DNA of 45,621 nucleotides from the NCBI GenBank assembly GCA_009733775.1, contig WOGZ01000268.1, positions 1 to 45,621 on the forward strand, written 5' to 3'. This document shows positions 24,850-35,600 of this stretch, in pieces. The stretch comes from Alectoria sarmentosa (Eukaryota > Ascomycota > Lecanoromycetes > Lecanorales > Parmeliaceae). Made by a program: the position numbers and the translations under genes. Within the stretch, counting starts at the first letter, position 1; each line of letters opens with the position of its first letter. A model generated the notes under the pieces. The model made no database searches, had not been told where the DNA came from, and saw only the letters and a list, made by a program, of their open reading frames with translations.

Positions 24850-24971
24850 TATTGAAATATAATATAGAACACTTAATTATACTATTTTAAAAGTGTCACG
24901 GAGAAAAGTGCGATTAAATTACGAGCGCATGCGCCCGTCACATGACCTGTCACGTGATCTAAATTTCGATA
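24850..24971 (-). repeat. Copia LTR between copies G and H
   Basis: 122 bp from tattgaaatataatat to aaatttcgata (family ends TGTTGAAAT and TTTCGACA, each with one RIP-type change). Its orientation makes it the 5' LTR of copy G. Copy H begins immediately after it without an LTR of its own and without the first 270 or so bases of leader. The GCGCATGCGCCC palindrome and one CACGTG box are retained at 24926-24960. Confidence 0.87.
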
Positions 24972-24984
24972 ATATACGATTATA

Positions 24985-26430
24985 CGATCGAATCATAATA
25001 AAATCCTTATAACATTATCAGCTTCTCTACGTGAAACACATTAAAAAAAATGCGCCCTTATTTTTATAACATTTCATTAAATTAATAACTTGCATCTTCA
25101 ACGATATATCGAATTAATGAAATAACTTAAATGATTAAATACCAACGTTATTATCAATTTAATCATTATTTGAAACAATTTAAAATTAACTTCATTATCA
25201 TTTAAACGTTTAAAGTCTATTTGAAATCAAAAATAATAAGTTTTATGTGTCAAGTTTAACGTTTTAATTCAAAAACCTCTTAAAGAAAAAAATTGAGATT
25301 TTATTATCAAATTATTCATTCGTTATCGATAGCATTTTATTATTATAATTATACAATTTAGTTAATTTCAATCTTACGATAATAATCGTCGAAATGAATA
25401 TCTTAAATTCGAATCTTTGATTGAATAATATAAAAAAAAGCGAATTTTTTAAAAAGATTTGCACGTTTATAATTACACTCAATATAATCTCAATCGAAGT
25501 TATTTTTCATTAATATTATTAAATTTAAAACTTATATAACTATTCGTTAGCGTTTTAATTACGTTAATCGTCAATTCATTAAAAAGCATAATAAAAACTT
25601 TCAAATAATATTAAACGTCATTAATGCCTATTATAAATTTACGAACTTTAAATTTTATATCGAATTTATACGTTGATTATATAACATTAATATCAATTTC
25701 GAAAAGAATGTTCGTTAATATGAAAAAGACATTTATAAAATCAACGTCGAAATCATTAATTTGAACGATTTATTATTATTATCGAAGTCTTATCTCATTC
25801 AATTCTTTTTTATAAAAGTCGATGAAATTTACGATATCTTTATAACAATTTATGTTTAAATTTATATGTTTTATAATTCGAATGTAATTAAATTCGATTT
25901 AATTATTTGTGACGTAATAAACGAAAAGCGTCATATGCTCGCAATTAAAAAAGATGATATTATTATATTCATTTATCGCAATAATAAAAACAAATAATTC
26001 GTTAACGGCGATTTCGATAATTTTAATTTTATTAATCGCGAAATTTATATTTTTTATAAGATCGCTGATTGCAAATTTAAATATTTTTTTATTAAATATT
26101 AAATCAAATTTTTTCATTTAAAATTTGAAAAATTTATAAATAAATAAAAGAAAAAGAAAAAGATGTAAATCGATGTTATTTATATAAACATTAACGTTTT
26201 AAATATTAAACGCAAACGCATCGAAAAAGCGTTATTTAACGTCTCCGCTTTAAAGAAAAATAATTATATTAATGTTAATATAACGTATATTTCAAAAAAA
26301 CGATTATTTTCATATTTATATAATATTTTTGAACGAATTAAATAATCAAAATTATTCGAATTTCATTTTGAATGATTTTAACATTTGAAATGTCAATTAA
26401 ACAAATTAAAACGAAAATGAAAACTCTATT
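24985..26430 (+). pseudogene. gag: Leader and Gag region of copy H
   Basis: Reverse complement of the same region in copy G, starting in the leader at about 24975 (acgattatacgatcgaatcat). Gag must start somewhere after 25080, but no start can be chosen because of the stops. No zinc knuckle is seen. The 72-codon minus-strand ORF at 26117-25899 is antisense to it and is a shadow. Confidence 0.5.
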
Positions 26431-26433
26431 AAT

Positions 26434-26710
26434 TTGATAATGAACTTCGATTTAAACAAAAATTTATTATTCGTTAAATTTATAAATCTCGATATTCGAA
26501 TTATAATAACTTTTGATTACACTCGCCATTTTTTTATCGATTATTTAATATTTATTATTTATAATAAAATTCAATCTCGATTTATTAAAAACATTAAAAA
26601 TGTTAAAATTCAATTTTTATTTGCGATATAATTAATTTTAATTATAAGATTAATAATAAACGCGTTATTGTAACGATTTTTAATATTTTACACGTGCTCG
26701 ATATAAACGT
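26434..26710 (+). pseudogene. copia protease remnant of copy H (cut by transposon)
   Basis: A 65-codon open stretch (26434-26631) corresponds to the aspartic protease: FVKFINLDIRIIITFDYTRHFF, where the family has an Asp-Ser-Gly box followed by xTxHF, and then a conserved RFIKNIKNVKIQ segment (family form SIxGIGNVxV). The catalytic Asp position reads Thr here. The sequence continues to HVLDINV (family: LHVPDINVNL) just before the insertion point at about 26711. Confidence 0.75.
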
Positions 26711-27165
26711 CACTAATCTATCACCCTCACAAGTTTTTCGTCTGATAGACAGCCGCTTGACAGTCGATATTCAATTGATTAACAACCGATTTCCATCGAC
26801 TGGGCAGCCGCTGTTCATCGATTTGAAATCGATTATTAATCAATTGAATATCGGTTGATAAGCGGCTAAAGAACGGTTTGGAGATAAATGAAAAATCATC
26901 ATTTTTTATTAAAATTGACATCGATTTTAAGCGGGCCACCCGTAGCCGTTGATAAACGATTAATTCATCATTACTCAATCGTCGATCAGCCGCTATTCAA
27001 CCGTCGATCAATCGTTATCAAACCGATTAACATTTGATGTCAAGTCGCTGTTTAATTATTCAACCGTCCCGAACCTTGCAACAACATTTTCATTATTTAT
27101 TCACACCGCTGAAAGTCATTTGCAATCAATCCATTTCATTATTTATTTACATCGCTATTGCAACT
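26711..27165. repeat. Left subterminal region with AGCCGCT motifs and direct repeats
   Basis: Comparatively GC-rich. Motifs AGCCGCT or AGCGGCT occur at 26751, 26805, 26861 and 26989, each next to ATCGA/TCGAT or CAACCG-type words. Two copies of a 25-bp direct repeat, cattttcattatttattcac plus accgct, start at 27085 and 27132. The 83-codon minus ORF at 26978-26727 lies in these repeats and is not a gene. Confidence 0.7.
26751..26867. repeat. 117-bp imperfect palindrome
   Basis: AGCCGCTT at 26751 pairs with AAGCGGCT at 26860-26867. Between them the arms pair through cgatattcaattgattaa on the left and its reverse complement ttaatcaattgaatatcg on the right, and the centre is gggcagccgctgttc. The arms could form a cruciform or act as paired binding sites for a transposase accessory protein; that role is inferred. 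Confidence 0.85.
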
Positions 27166-27300
27166 AGCTCATAAATAATCGATATCTTAATCACATTTCA
27201 ATAAATATCGTTTCCCACCGTTCATTTGTCAATCAGATTCGTTCGAAACTTCGATAATATAAATGCTTTTATATGATAATTCTCATATATCGAATATGCG

Positions 27301-29497
27301 TTATTTTACGATGCATATATAAATGAAGAGGTTCAAAACAGGATCGGTGAGAGGCTCTAATGAATCGTCCTTTTCGAAACATACCTGCACGATATTAATA
27401 ACAATAAATTCATATTTGTTATTTCGATATGAATATAAAAAACATTGCGTAAAATACGTTTTGACATCGTTGATCATCATAATATAATCTCTTATAATGT
27501 ATATATGACGTTTATTGATTTTATAAAAATCTTTATCAATTGAGTATCTTATCGCAAATAGATAAGAACTCACGAATCTATATATGTTATTCTTCGATAT
27601 TATTTGATAAGTTTGGGTTCGAAATTCAACACTCGTAATTCGTAACATTTTTTATATGTATTCATCAACCCTTATATGAAAGAATATTATATTAACAATT
27701 TTATTAACTTTATGCTTGATGTGATTTGTAATTCTTTATCGAATTTAAAATTTACAAAAAAAAATTGTGCGAGATGATGTTTTTCATTTTCGATTATCGT
27801 GTGTGTTTCATTATGCTTCTCGTTCATATTTTGTTTATTTATAAACAAAAAGTTTTTCATAAATGTAAAGCAAAAAATGTTTATTAAATTTAAAACCTTA
27901 ATAATTTTCGAATGAATAACATTTTAAACGTCGATCAAATTTAAACGTAAAGATTGGATTATAGCGTTATGAGAGAAGAGATATTTTATCAAATTCGATG
28001 ATGTTATTTAATTCGTCATTTTTTTGAAGATTTTATATAAAAATTAACAATTAATAATCAGATATTAAGAGAGATGTTATATTTATGTTTCAATTTTTCG
28101 ATAAACACGCTCAAATTCATTATTGTTTCATATTCGCGAATTATATTAACGAAATAAAGGCTTATATGAATATTCGAGAATGTTAAAAGCTTTTTAAACT
28201 TATTTTTTTTGAATTTGCGTTTTCTTTATTTAAAAGTCTTAATAAGATTTTTCGAATTTTTGACGACGAAAAGCACCTTTAAAAATGCGTTATTTGTTTC
28301 ATCATTTATTCTTTCAACATCATCTTTTGTTTTCTCTTCTTTATTCGCTTATTCACGAATCTCATTAATGTCATTATTCGTGTCCTTTTATTCATCAATG
28401 TTATTATCATCTTCATTTATATCTCCGCGAAAGGTTTTTGTAGTTTGCATAACATAAATTATTAGATCTTGATACGTTTATTGTTTTTTGATAATAATTT
28501 AACGAAGTTTGAAATGATAAGTGTATCTTTGATTATTTATCAAGGTGTTGACATATGTAATTATATCAAATGTCTTTATGATTATCTTAATCGTAATAAT
28601 CTCATAATTAAAGATTTTTATAATAATTTGAAAATATGTAAAACGAAATCATTTAATCGATATATATTTATATAAAATGAATGAAATCAAAATAAATGCA
28701 CGATCAACTTTTGATAAAAATCAAGATCAAATATAAAATGAAAAACTTTATATACGAAATCATTTTGAAAAATATTGAAATATTTGAAAAGTCTTCAAAT
28801 AAAATGCGTTTCCCCTTTTGTTCAATACAATAATCATTAAAAAACTTTATAATATTCGTTCGATATCTTATCATTTCGAATATGAAGCGTCGTACATTCG
28901 AGATAAAATAAGATCGAAATATAATATCAATTTAGCGATTATTAAAAATTCAATTCTGATGTTTATTCTTTTAACAAATGCCTTTTGCGTTTTGCGAAAG
29001 ACTTCTTTTATAAATATTCGCTATTATATGATTTTTTAATAATATCTTTTATTTCGAATTATGTTATAAAAAAGATTGTCTTTTTCGAGTTTAAGATATA
29101 AATAAGTTCGATATTTCATGTTAATATTATATCGAAGAAACCTTTCATTATTCGTTTGTTGTGATATGTCATCGAGAAAAATTATATTGAACGCGTAAAC
29201 CTTTTTTGCCTCTTCGTTAATGATCATTTTCAAATTATGATTCATTTGTTTAATGATCTTGTTAAAGACTTTTATAATCGTTTTCAGATTAATATTGTAT
29301 GAATTTAAGGTTAAAATAAAGATATTGATAATTTTACGTCGTTTCTTATAAGAAAGACAGATTGAAATAAGATAAAACGTTTTCAAAACATAATATATGT
29401 TACGATGTATTTCGAAATCATTAATAAATAAAAGATATAAAAAAGATATATAAATGTTAAAGATTTTTGTAATATGATCACGTTCGAAATATTGCAC
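27301..29497 (-). pseudogene. Transposase, Tnp2/CACTA-like, RIP-broken (core to C-terminus)
   Basis: The longest open frames of the window are here on one strand: 29497-29036 (153 codons) and 27648-27301 (115 codons), with readable sequence between them. The first contains DDISQQTNNERFLRY followed by YRTYLYLKLEKDNLFYNI. This corresponds to the block 'GD.PQQ...GF...GCR.C..' I associate with fungal transposases of the Tnp2 type; the two Cys positions read Tyr, as C-to-T/G-to-A damage of TGY codons gives. Further on come FDLILSRMYDASYSK (about 28900), IRSFSFYI (about 28730) and, after an acidic linker, a block near 28120-28060 reading NIHIS...REYETIMNLSVFI. The last frame ends LEPLTDPVLNLFIYIC. 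At least one frameshift and about twenty stops occur. Family assignment is from memory of the motif layout and not from a search. Confidence 0.65.
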
Positions 29498-30639
29498 TTT
29501 TAATTTATCGCGAATTTGATATATTTGACGAATTGAGTGAACATTAAATGTTTATCGCGTAAAAACCCTTCGAATATATTAATTATCGATAAATGTGATT
29601 TCATTTTCTTCGTTAAAAAAGTTATGATTTATATGAATCTTGATATGTTGAATGAGATATTATAAAAAAACCTCGATTTGATTATTCTTTATAAAAAACA
29701 ATTCGTTGAAATCTTTAAAATTTAAAACGAAATTATTTAAATTGAGGTTTGATATGTTTATAATATTTTGCAATGTGATTATAATATCATTGATATCAAA
29801 AACGTTTATTTTGCGTTCTCGATTAATAAAAATGATTCGTTCGCGTGATTAATTAATATTTTAAATTTAAAATAAATCTTCGAAGATAATTAACTCTTTT
29901 TGTACAATGAAATAAACATCATTTGATATGATATGTATAAATGATTCTCATGCAGAAGAGTGTCATATTTTTATAAGTTTATCAACGTATTTTATTATGT
30001 CAAAGAACATCTTTTCTCTCAATTGTGTGATAAATAAAATTATGAAAACCAGGTTAATTAAATCGTATTAATATTGTCAAGCGAGTCTCTTTATTTATAT
30101 TCGTTATCGCACATCTTTTTTACGTTTTATCATTAACGATAATTTTTTAATAATGATTAATAGAGCTTTTCGTAATAGTTTCAACAATGAAATGTGTCGT
30201 TATATTTATCGTTTCAAGATGTTCAATTTTAATGATAACGTTTATGTAAGATCTAATTTCTCTTCATTCTCTTTTGCGAAAAACTTCAATAATTATAATA
30301 TTTTTCATAATCGTATATAATTCGATTTAAAACATTTTGATTTTTCAAATCACAAGTCAAATGTTAAATGTAATGATAACGATATAACATTTTACTCTTC
30401 TTTTTATATTATAAATTCAAAAAAAGATATCTAAAAAAATGATTTAAATCTTAAAATAAAAAATGATTTAAATCTTGAAGCAAACGAGAAGAGCTTATAA
30501 AGAAATATCGAAAATATCATTAACGATAAGATCTCATCTTCGCTTTCCGAATCGAGATCTTCCAAAAAATTTCGAAAAATAAGAATTTATGATTCTTGAA
30601 GAATATCATAATCGTCGTTGAGATCAAATTACAAAAGGG
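29498..30639 (-). other. Linker between transposase N-terminal and core remnants
   Basis: On the minus strand, short readable pieces continue the same sense, including an acidic stretch (DLDSESEDEIL near 30550). I could not join them with confidence. No other feature is seen. It probably belongs to the transposase gene, including possible intron sequence. Confidence 0.35.
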
Positions 30640-30960
30640 TTAATTAAGAGAACACTGATATGTTGAGAGAAGATACAATTTGATTGTTTTCATTCATATC
30701 TAATTCAATATCCTATTTGTTGAAAACTTCCGCAAGGTTCTTAATCGATTGCATATTTATTTTCATGTCATTCTCATTTGATAGCAGATTTGTTTCGATA
30801 ATCTGATCATTTAATCGCATATTTACATCCTTTAATACATCGTTCAGGTTCAATGCCGTAACATCAATGAAGTTATTATTATCGAAATCTGCTATAATTA
30901 TATTTCATAATTACGATTTTATATCAATATTAAAATCTCCTATAGACGTATCCTCGACAA
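30640..30960 (-). pseudogene. N-terminal part of the transposase remnant
   Basis: On the minus strand an almost open frame runs VEDTSIGDFNIDIKS, then two stops, then ADFDNNNFIDVTALNLNDVL, continuing through MKINMQSIKNLAEVFNK with one TAG to ...SSLNISVFS at about 30650. It is acidic and Asn-rich, like the linker that often follows an N-terminal zinc finger in such transposases. Upstream at about 31040 a decayed segment MSYQYESRYLNRLKFII could be the zinc-finger region with Cys and His lost, but this is weak. It lies in the same sense as and about 1.1 kb upstream of the transposase core. Confidence 0.5.
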
Positions 30961-31439
30961 TGTTTTTTTTTTTTCCAATTTCATTTCAAATAATGAATTT
31001 TAAACGATTTAAATAACGAGATTCATATTGATACGACATAATAATAAATGCTTTAAAAATAATAATCGTCAATCTTATCTTTATCAAACCTCACGCATCT
31101 TCTCACGTTATTTTTGAGCCTTCGCTTTAAGCCTCACATTTAATTTAAATCTCATATTAATTTTAAATTTCTTATCAATTTTGAGTCTCATAATATTAAT
31201 TTAATAAGAAGAAAATGTGCATTCTATTTGAAACTAAATCGTTTAAAATATATAAATGATCGTAAATCTATGTCGTGAATCTACGTTATCGTCACATATT
31301 CCAAAAGACGACTACAATCAATTTCAACGCTCATTGTCGAAAGGTTTGAAGAATATAAATAATTTCGCAGAATATAATTGTAATTTATTGTAACCTCTAT
31401 AACGAGATGAGACAATTAAATAATTATCAAAAAATTCAT

Positions 31440-31750
31440 TAATTAATGATTTAAAGGCTTACATAATATAAATTGTGATAATAATATATTATCGAAAAAT
31501 TCGCACGATATAGGTTGTGACAATAACATGTTATCGAAAGATTTATTAAGTGTAAATTATGACAACAACATGTTGTCGGAAAATAATGCAAATTATAACA
31601 ATATGATGTTGTCGAAAGGTTTATTACGTGTAAATTATGATAATAATATGCCGTCGAAAAGTCGTAAAGGCTATGATAACATGATGTTATCGAAAAATAA
31701 TATAAGTTATGATAACACGTTATTGCCCAGATGTTCATTGCGCAATTAAT
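31440..31750. repeat. Coding-type tandem repeat, units of 36-45 bp
   Basis: Imperfect units built on aattatgataataatatgtt and gtcgaaaggtttattacgtg recur about six to seven times. Unit lengths are multiples of three, so both strands stay open (plus 31528-31749, 73 codons, repeating NYDNNMLSK; minus 31756-31451, 101 codons, repeating CYHNLY). This suggests selection or expansion inside a coding region, but I cannot decide the sense strand. The minus strand agrees with the transposase and with the acidic frame at 32045-31810. Confidence 0.7.
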
Positions 31751-31809
31751 TATCAATAATCAATAAGGTGAGTGAAAAGCTTATTATAAAACGTTTATTT
31801 ATATACATA

Positions 31810-32045
31810 ATTAAATCATTATTTTCTCGTCTTTGATCGACATCAAGATGTGTTTAAAAAGGTCATTTGAAAACAACACTTTTAAAACCTCGTCGTTATC
31901 AATTAACATCGCATTTTCAAATTTCATAAGTTCATCATTTTATATCATTCAATTTTCGATATTTATTTTTCTCTTGTTTTCATCATCTTTATTGAAAATC
32001 TATTTATTTAATTTTATTATTATTTCAAATATTGCTTTTTCGATA
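31810..32045 (-). pseudogene. Unidentified acidic reading frame upstream of the repeat
   Basis: With two or three stops ignored, the minus strand reads KAIFEIIIKLNK, then NKDDENKRKINIENW and NDELMKFENAMLIDNDEVLK, ending FKHILMSIKDEK. The composition is acidic and protein-like, and the segment precedes the tandem repeat in the same sense. The plus-strand 73-codon ORF (31833-32054) is antisense and low-complexity Ser/Phe/Ile. No domain is recognised. It could be the N-terminus of the transposase gene or a separate element protein. Confidence 0.4.
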
Positions 32046-32213
32046 TTATGTTAAATCGCATTATTATTAAATGTATAAAATACGCAATATTTATAAATAT
32101 AAACAATAAGATTTGAATTGCTCAATCGACGAGCACGATAAATAATTTATGCATTAACGCTCAAATTATGAGCGTTTTTAATTAAATGCATATATTAACA
32201 TTTATTTTATAAA

Positions 32214-33535
32214 TTGAGTTCGATGATTTTCATAATGTACGTTATGATGAATATTATAACTTTATCATCATCTTCATTAAATTAATTAATGATGACATTT
32301 CGTTTATCGAATTTTTGAAAAGCGATAATCGTGATAACATCGATATTTAATAAATGAAAGATTATGAATAATAATACGGTGATCGCAGGCAATTAACATC
32401 ATATCATGACTTTCTCGCGATCTTGAAGAATCTGCGTTATATGAGTGATCAGCGCATGACTCTATAAAAAGTTTCTTGAAACGATTTCTATTGAAAGCTT
32501 TCGATAAGAGATGCTTAAAACTTACGACAAAAGCTTAAAACTTACGATAAAAACTTTTAATTGACGATAAAAAAGATTTATTTGATTTTGAATGTTTTTT
32601 AATAGGGCGCGGAGCTTTGATGAGCCTTATAATAATTCTTAAATAAGTATTATGAGGTTATTAAGATTAACGTCAACATAATAATCTTTGAATCATTCAA
32701 TAAAGAAGGTTTTATTTTTCAAAATCTTTTTTAAATTAATCGTTTTAAAATCATAAAGAATATTCAATATCGAAAGAGTCGTTGACATTAATAATATAAA
32801 CAAATGACGATATATTATAAACGATCATTTCGATTTCTTTTGCGTATTGAAATTGAATTTAAACACAATTAATCTTCTCATAAATTGATTCTTTTTGATT
32901 TTATATTTTTATCATTTAACGTTATTATGAATATAAATAATTAAGATCGCTTATATTTTAGAAAGGTTTTCATTAATAATCTTTTTCGCATCGAATAAAA
33001 TACGATTAAAATGAATTTATCGAATAAACATCTTTTTTCAGATCTGCGTCATTCGTTGACCTTTTTTAATAAAATCGATATTAATTCTCAAAATTTAATT
33101 TTATATAACTTTAATCGTGAGATATAATTTAATGATTAAATGTTTATCGTTAATTGCGAAAGAGTTTTCATCTTTTATAAAGCTCATCTCTCGTAAAAAT
33201 CATTCTTTTTATCAAATATCTGTTTAACATGATTTTATAAACGACATATAACTTATTCAATCATTGATATCGTTTAATGTTGACATATCATTTATAAAGA
33301 TATGAAAATTAACATTGAATTAAAATATAAATGTGAAATCTTTAATATTCAAAGATTTTAACATTTGCGCTTTATTAATAATTATAATGTTGAAATAATT
33401 GATAAACGCATCTTCTTAATCAAGATTCAAATCTTTATTAATAAAATTCGACGTTGTCTTCGACATTTTGTTGCGACGATATTTATTTTATGTTTTCACA
33501 TCATATCGCTCATTTCAAATATATAAATTGTTAAA
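32214..33535 (+). pseudogene. Unidentified plus-strand gene remnant inside the transposon
   Basis: The plus strand reads a protein-like frame from about 32214 (EFDDFHNVRYDEYYNF) through NDDISFIEFLKS, YGDRRQLTSYHDFLAILKN and RYMSDQRMTL near 32460, then through IRDA and LRQKLKTYDKNF. Most stops are TAA or TGA at positions compatible with Gln, Arg or Trp codons. After a frame change, a second stretch starts at ATG 33011 (MNLSNKHLFSDLRHSLTFF) and ends at 33535 near CFHIISLISNI. I do not recognise the family. It runs opposite to the transposase and could be an accessory protein or cargo. Whether the two stretches are one gene is uncertain. Confidence 0.4.
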
Positions 33536-34499
33536 GATTAATATAAACGCATTATGCTCATTGTCTTTGAATAAAACGTTTATAATCATAAAACGAATAA
33601 GGCTTTTCTCATTCGCGATTAAGATATAACGTTCGAGTCGTTTATTATTATGATATTTATAGATAATGAATTAATTAAAAACAATTAAGTCGACGACTCG
33701 TATTCATTAATTCATGAGATGAAAAAACATAAAAATGAGAATAAGTTACATTTTGTGTTATAAATGAGATAATCTTCAACGTCGAGAATATAACATTTAA
33801 AATCAAGTTATTAACAAAAACATTTTTATGATTATTTGTATAAGTCTTCGGCATAAGAAAAGCAAAGACATTTTTTTAATTGTTTACATAAGTCTTCGAT
33901 ATAAGGATTGAAAAAGAAAAAATGAAAGTTTTTGATAAAAGAATTAATGAAAGCAAGTCGCAAATAAGGAGATCACGTATGAAAAGCAAATAACATATCA
34001 TTATTCACGTTTTGTTTAATCTCATCACATTTTTCAAAATGCATTTACGAATATGTGAATTAAGCGTGAAATCAAGCAACGCTTTGATGATAATTAATTA
34101 TCAATATCGTAATTATTGAGAAAGAATCATTTTTAACATTTTATAAATGATATAATTCTTTTTTAATCACGAAATATTTAATATAATATAAAAATCTTTC
34201 AAATTATCGCGTTGATAATTCGTGTTATCGAAATATTCTTATTATACGTTAAACGATCTTACGTTTTTTGGAATAAATAAGGTGTATATAATAAAGTTAT
34301 CAAATATTTGAGCGATGATTTATTTCATTTAGGTTTATAATTCAACATTTGTTATTTAATTTTGATCTTTAATATATAACATTATATCTTATATCAATGT
34401 GACGTTCGTTTTAATTTTAATTAATGAATTTATTAATCAAATTTATCAAAAGCGTTATTTTATATTAAAGATTAAAAAAAAATTCTCTTTCGCGACTCG
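33536..34499. other. AT-rich stretch inside the transposon, nothing recognised
   Basis: No ORF above 60 codons and no motif seen. A loose duplication of ttacataagtcttcgatataag occurs at about 33835 and 33885 (tgtataagtcttcggcataag and tacataagtcttcgatataag). Probably intergenic or intronic DNA of the element. Confidence 0.4.
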
Positions 34500-35600
34500 T
34501 TACGCATTAATAAAAATAATATCGTTTTCAAAAAACGAGTTCAAATCGAGTTCATTTTTTATTATATGAAACTTGTTTTTATCATTATTGTCAAAATCGA
34601 ATCGAATTTTATGATTAAAGAATATCACGATTTCAAATTGAGTAATCAGTTTCATTAATATTAATGTTGACGATTTCAAATTCATAAGAGCGTTATCGAA
34701 TCGAATCATGATTTTAATTATATTATATATGACATCGAATTCGAATGAAGAAGTAAGAGCGTTTATCGAAGATTGTGATATTGCGAAAGTTTATAATAAC
34801 GTGAAATGTGTTAACGTTGAAGTTTATAATAAAATAATCGTTTGAATTGAAGTTTTTAATATAATAAATTTGCGTGTCGTCTTCTATTTTTGTTTGATTT
34901 TAATAAAAAAATATTAATATTTAACATATTTCATAAGATCTCAAATTTGATTTAAAATCTGAAAATCGATAAGAGCTTTATCATAAAATAAATCATTCAC
35001 ATTTTTAACATTAATATGTTTGATGTGAAAAATGTAATATGCATAATGATTAATATGATCTTAATTAATTTTATCAAAATGATTAAAAGAGAACTTATTA
35101 TTGTTTGATCGTTTTTTTACGATTATTTATTATTCAACCTTATCGATATTAAACTCTTTTTTATGAGAAGAATTTAAATCAAATGCTTTTCTCTGCTCGG
35201 GGAATATATATAATTCGACGTATTTCATAAACATAAATTCAAACCTAAAATCATTTATGAAAGCTTTCATTTTTATTATAATGATAAATTCGAAAATTGC
35301 TCGCAATAATTCGAATTGTTTATATAATAAAACCTTAAAAGTGTATTCGATTATTGATTCAAACATAATGATTGACGAATTTATGAAAATTTCAAAAGTT
35401 AATAAACATTGAATTGAATTATAATAAGTTGTTTAAAAATTCGAATATGAATCAAAATAATTATTTAAAGATGAGATGTAAAAATTGAATTGAGATAAAT
35501 TGTTTAAAGATGAGATATAAAAATGATTTGTTTTAAAATGAAACGTAAAGGTTATATTGAGATCGATCGCGAAAAGGTTCGAAATATAATGATTAATAAT
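34500..35600 (-). pseudogene. Unidentified minus-strand gene remnant inside the transposon
   Basis: Two open stretches, 35366-35130 (78 codons) and 34709-34500 (69 codons), are in the same reading frame. The sequence between them is also readable with only a few stops, so they are one broken gene of at least about 290 codons. The frame appears to extend upstream of 35366 towards 35600. Visible pieces are AFINDFRFEFMFMKYVELYI, FPEQRKAFDLNSSHKKEFNI, INHYAYYIFHIKHINV, a Thr/Ser-rich linker (TSIQTIILL, TSTLTHFTLL), FEFDVIYNI, MIRFDNALMNLKSSTL and NHKIRFDFDNNDKN. The organisation (folded part, low-complexity linker, second folded part) resembles a DNA-binding accessory protein, but no family is recognised. 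Confidence 0.45.

Larger units (their letters stand above)
19163..24971 (-). mobile_element. Copia copy G: nearly complete, 5' LTR present, 3' end lost
   Basis: The most complete copia copy in one piece. On the minus strand it reads 5' LTR (24971-24850), leader (24849-24575), Gag region (about 24570-22740), protease (about 22440-22200), integrase (about 21840-21080), RT (about 20900-19800) and RNase H (about 19800-19163). The 3' UTR and 3' LTR are missing, cut at about 19163 inside RNase H. It faces copy H head-to-head across the single LTR. Its RT box is the only one that keeps both Asp residues. Stops in every domain show that it is dead. Confidence 0.87.

Noticed and set aside
27085..27165. 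Possible CRISPR-like direct repeats
   Set aside because: Only two units, in eukaryotic transposon DNA, with no spacer series or cas genes.
28209..28457. 82-codon Ser/Phe-rich plus ORF that looks like a membrane peptide
   Set aside because: It is antisense to the acidic linker of the transposase remnant; its low complexity follows from the opposite strand.
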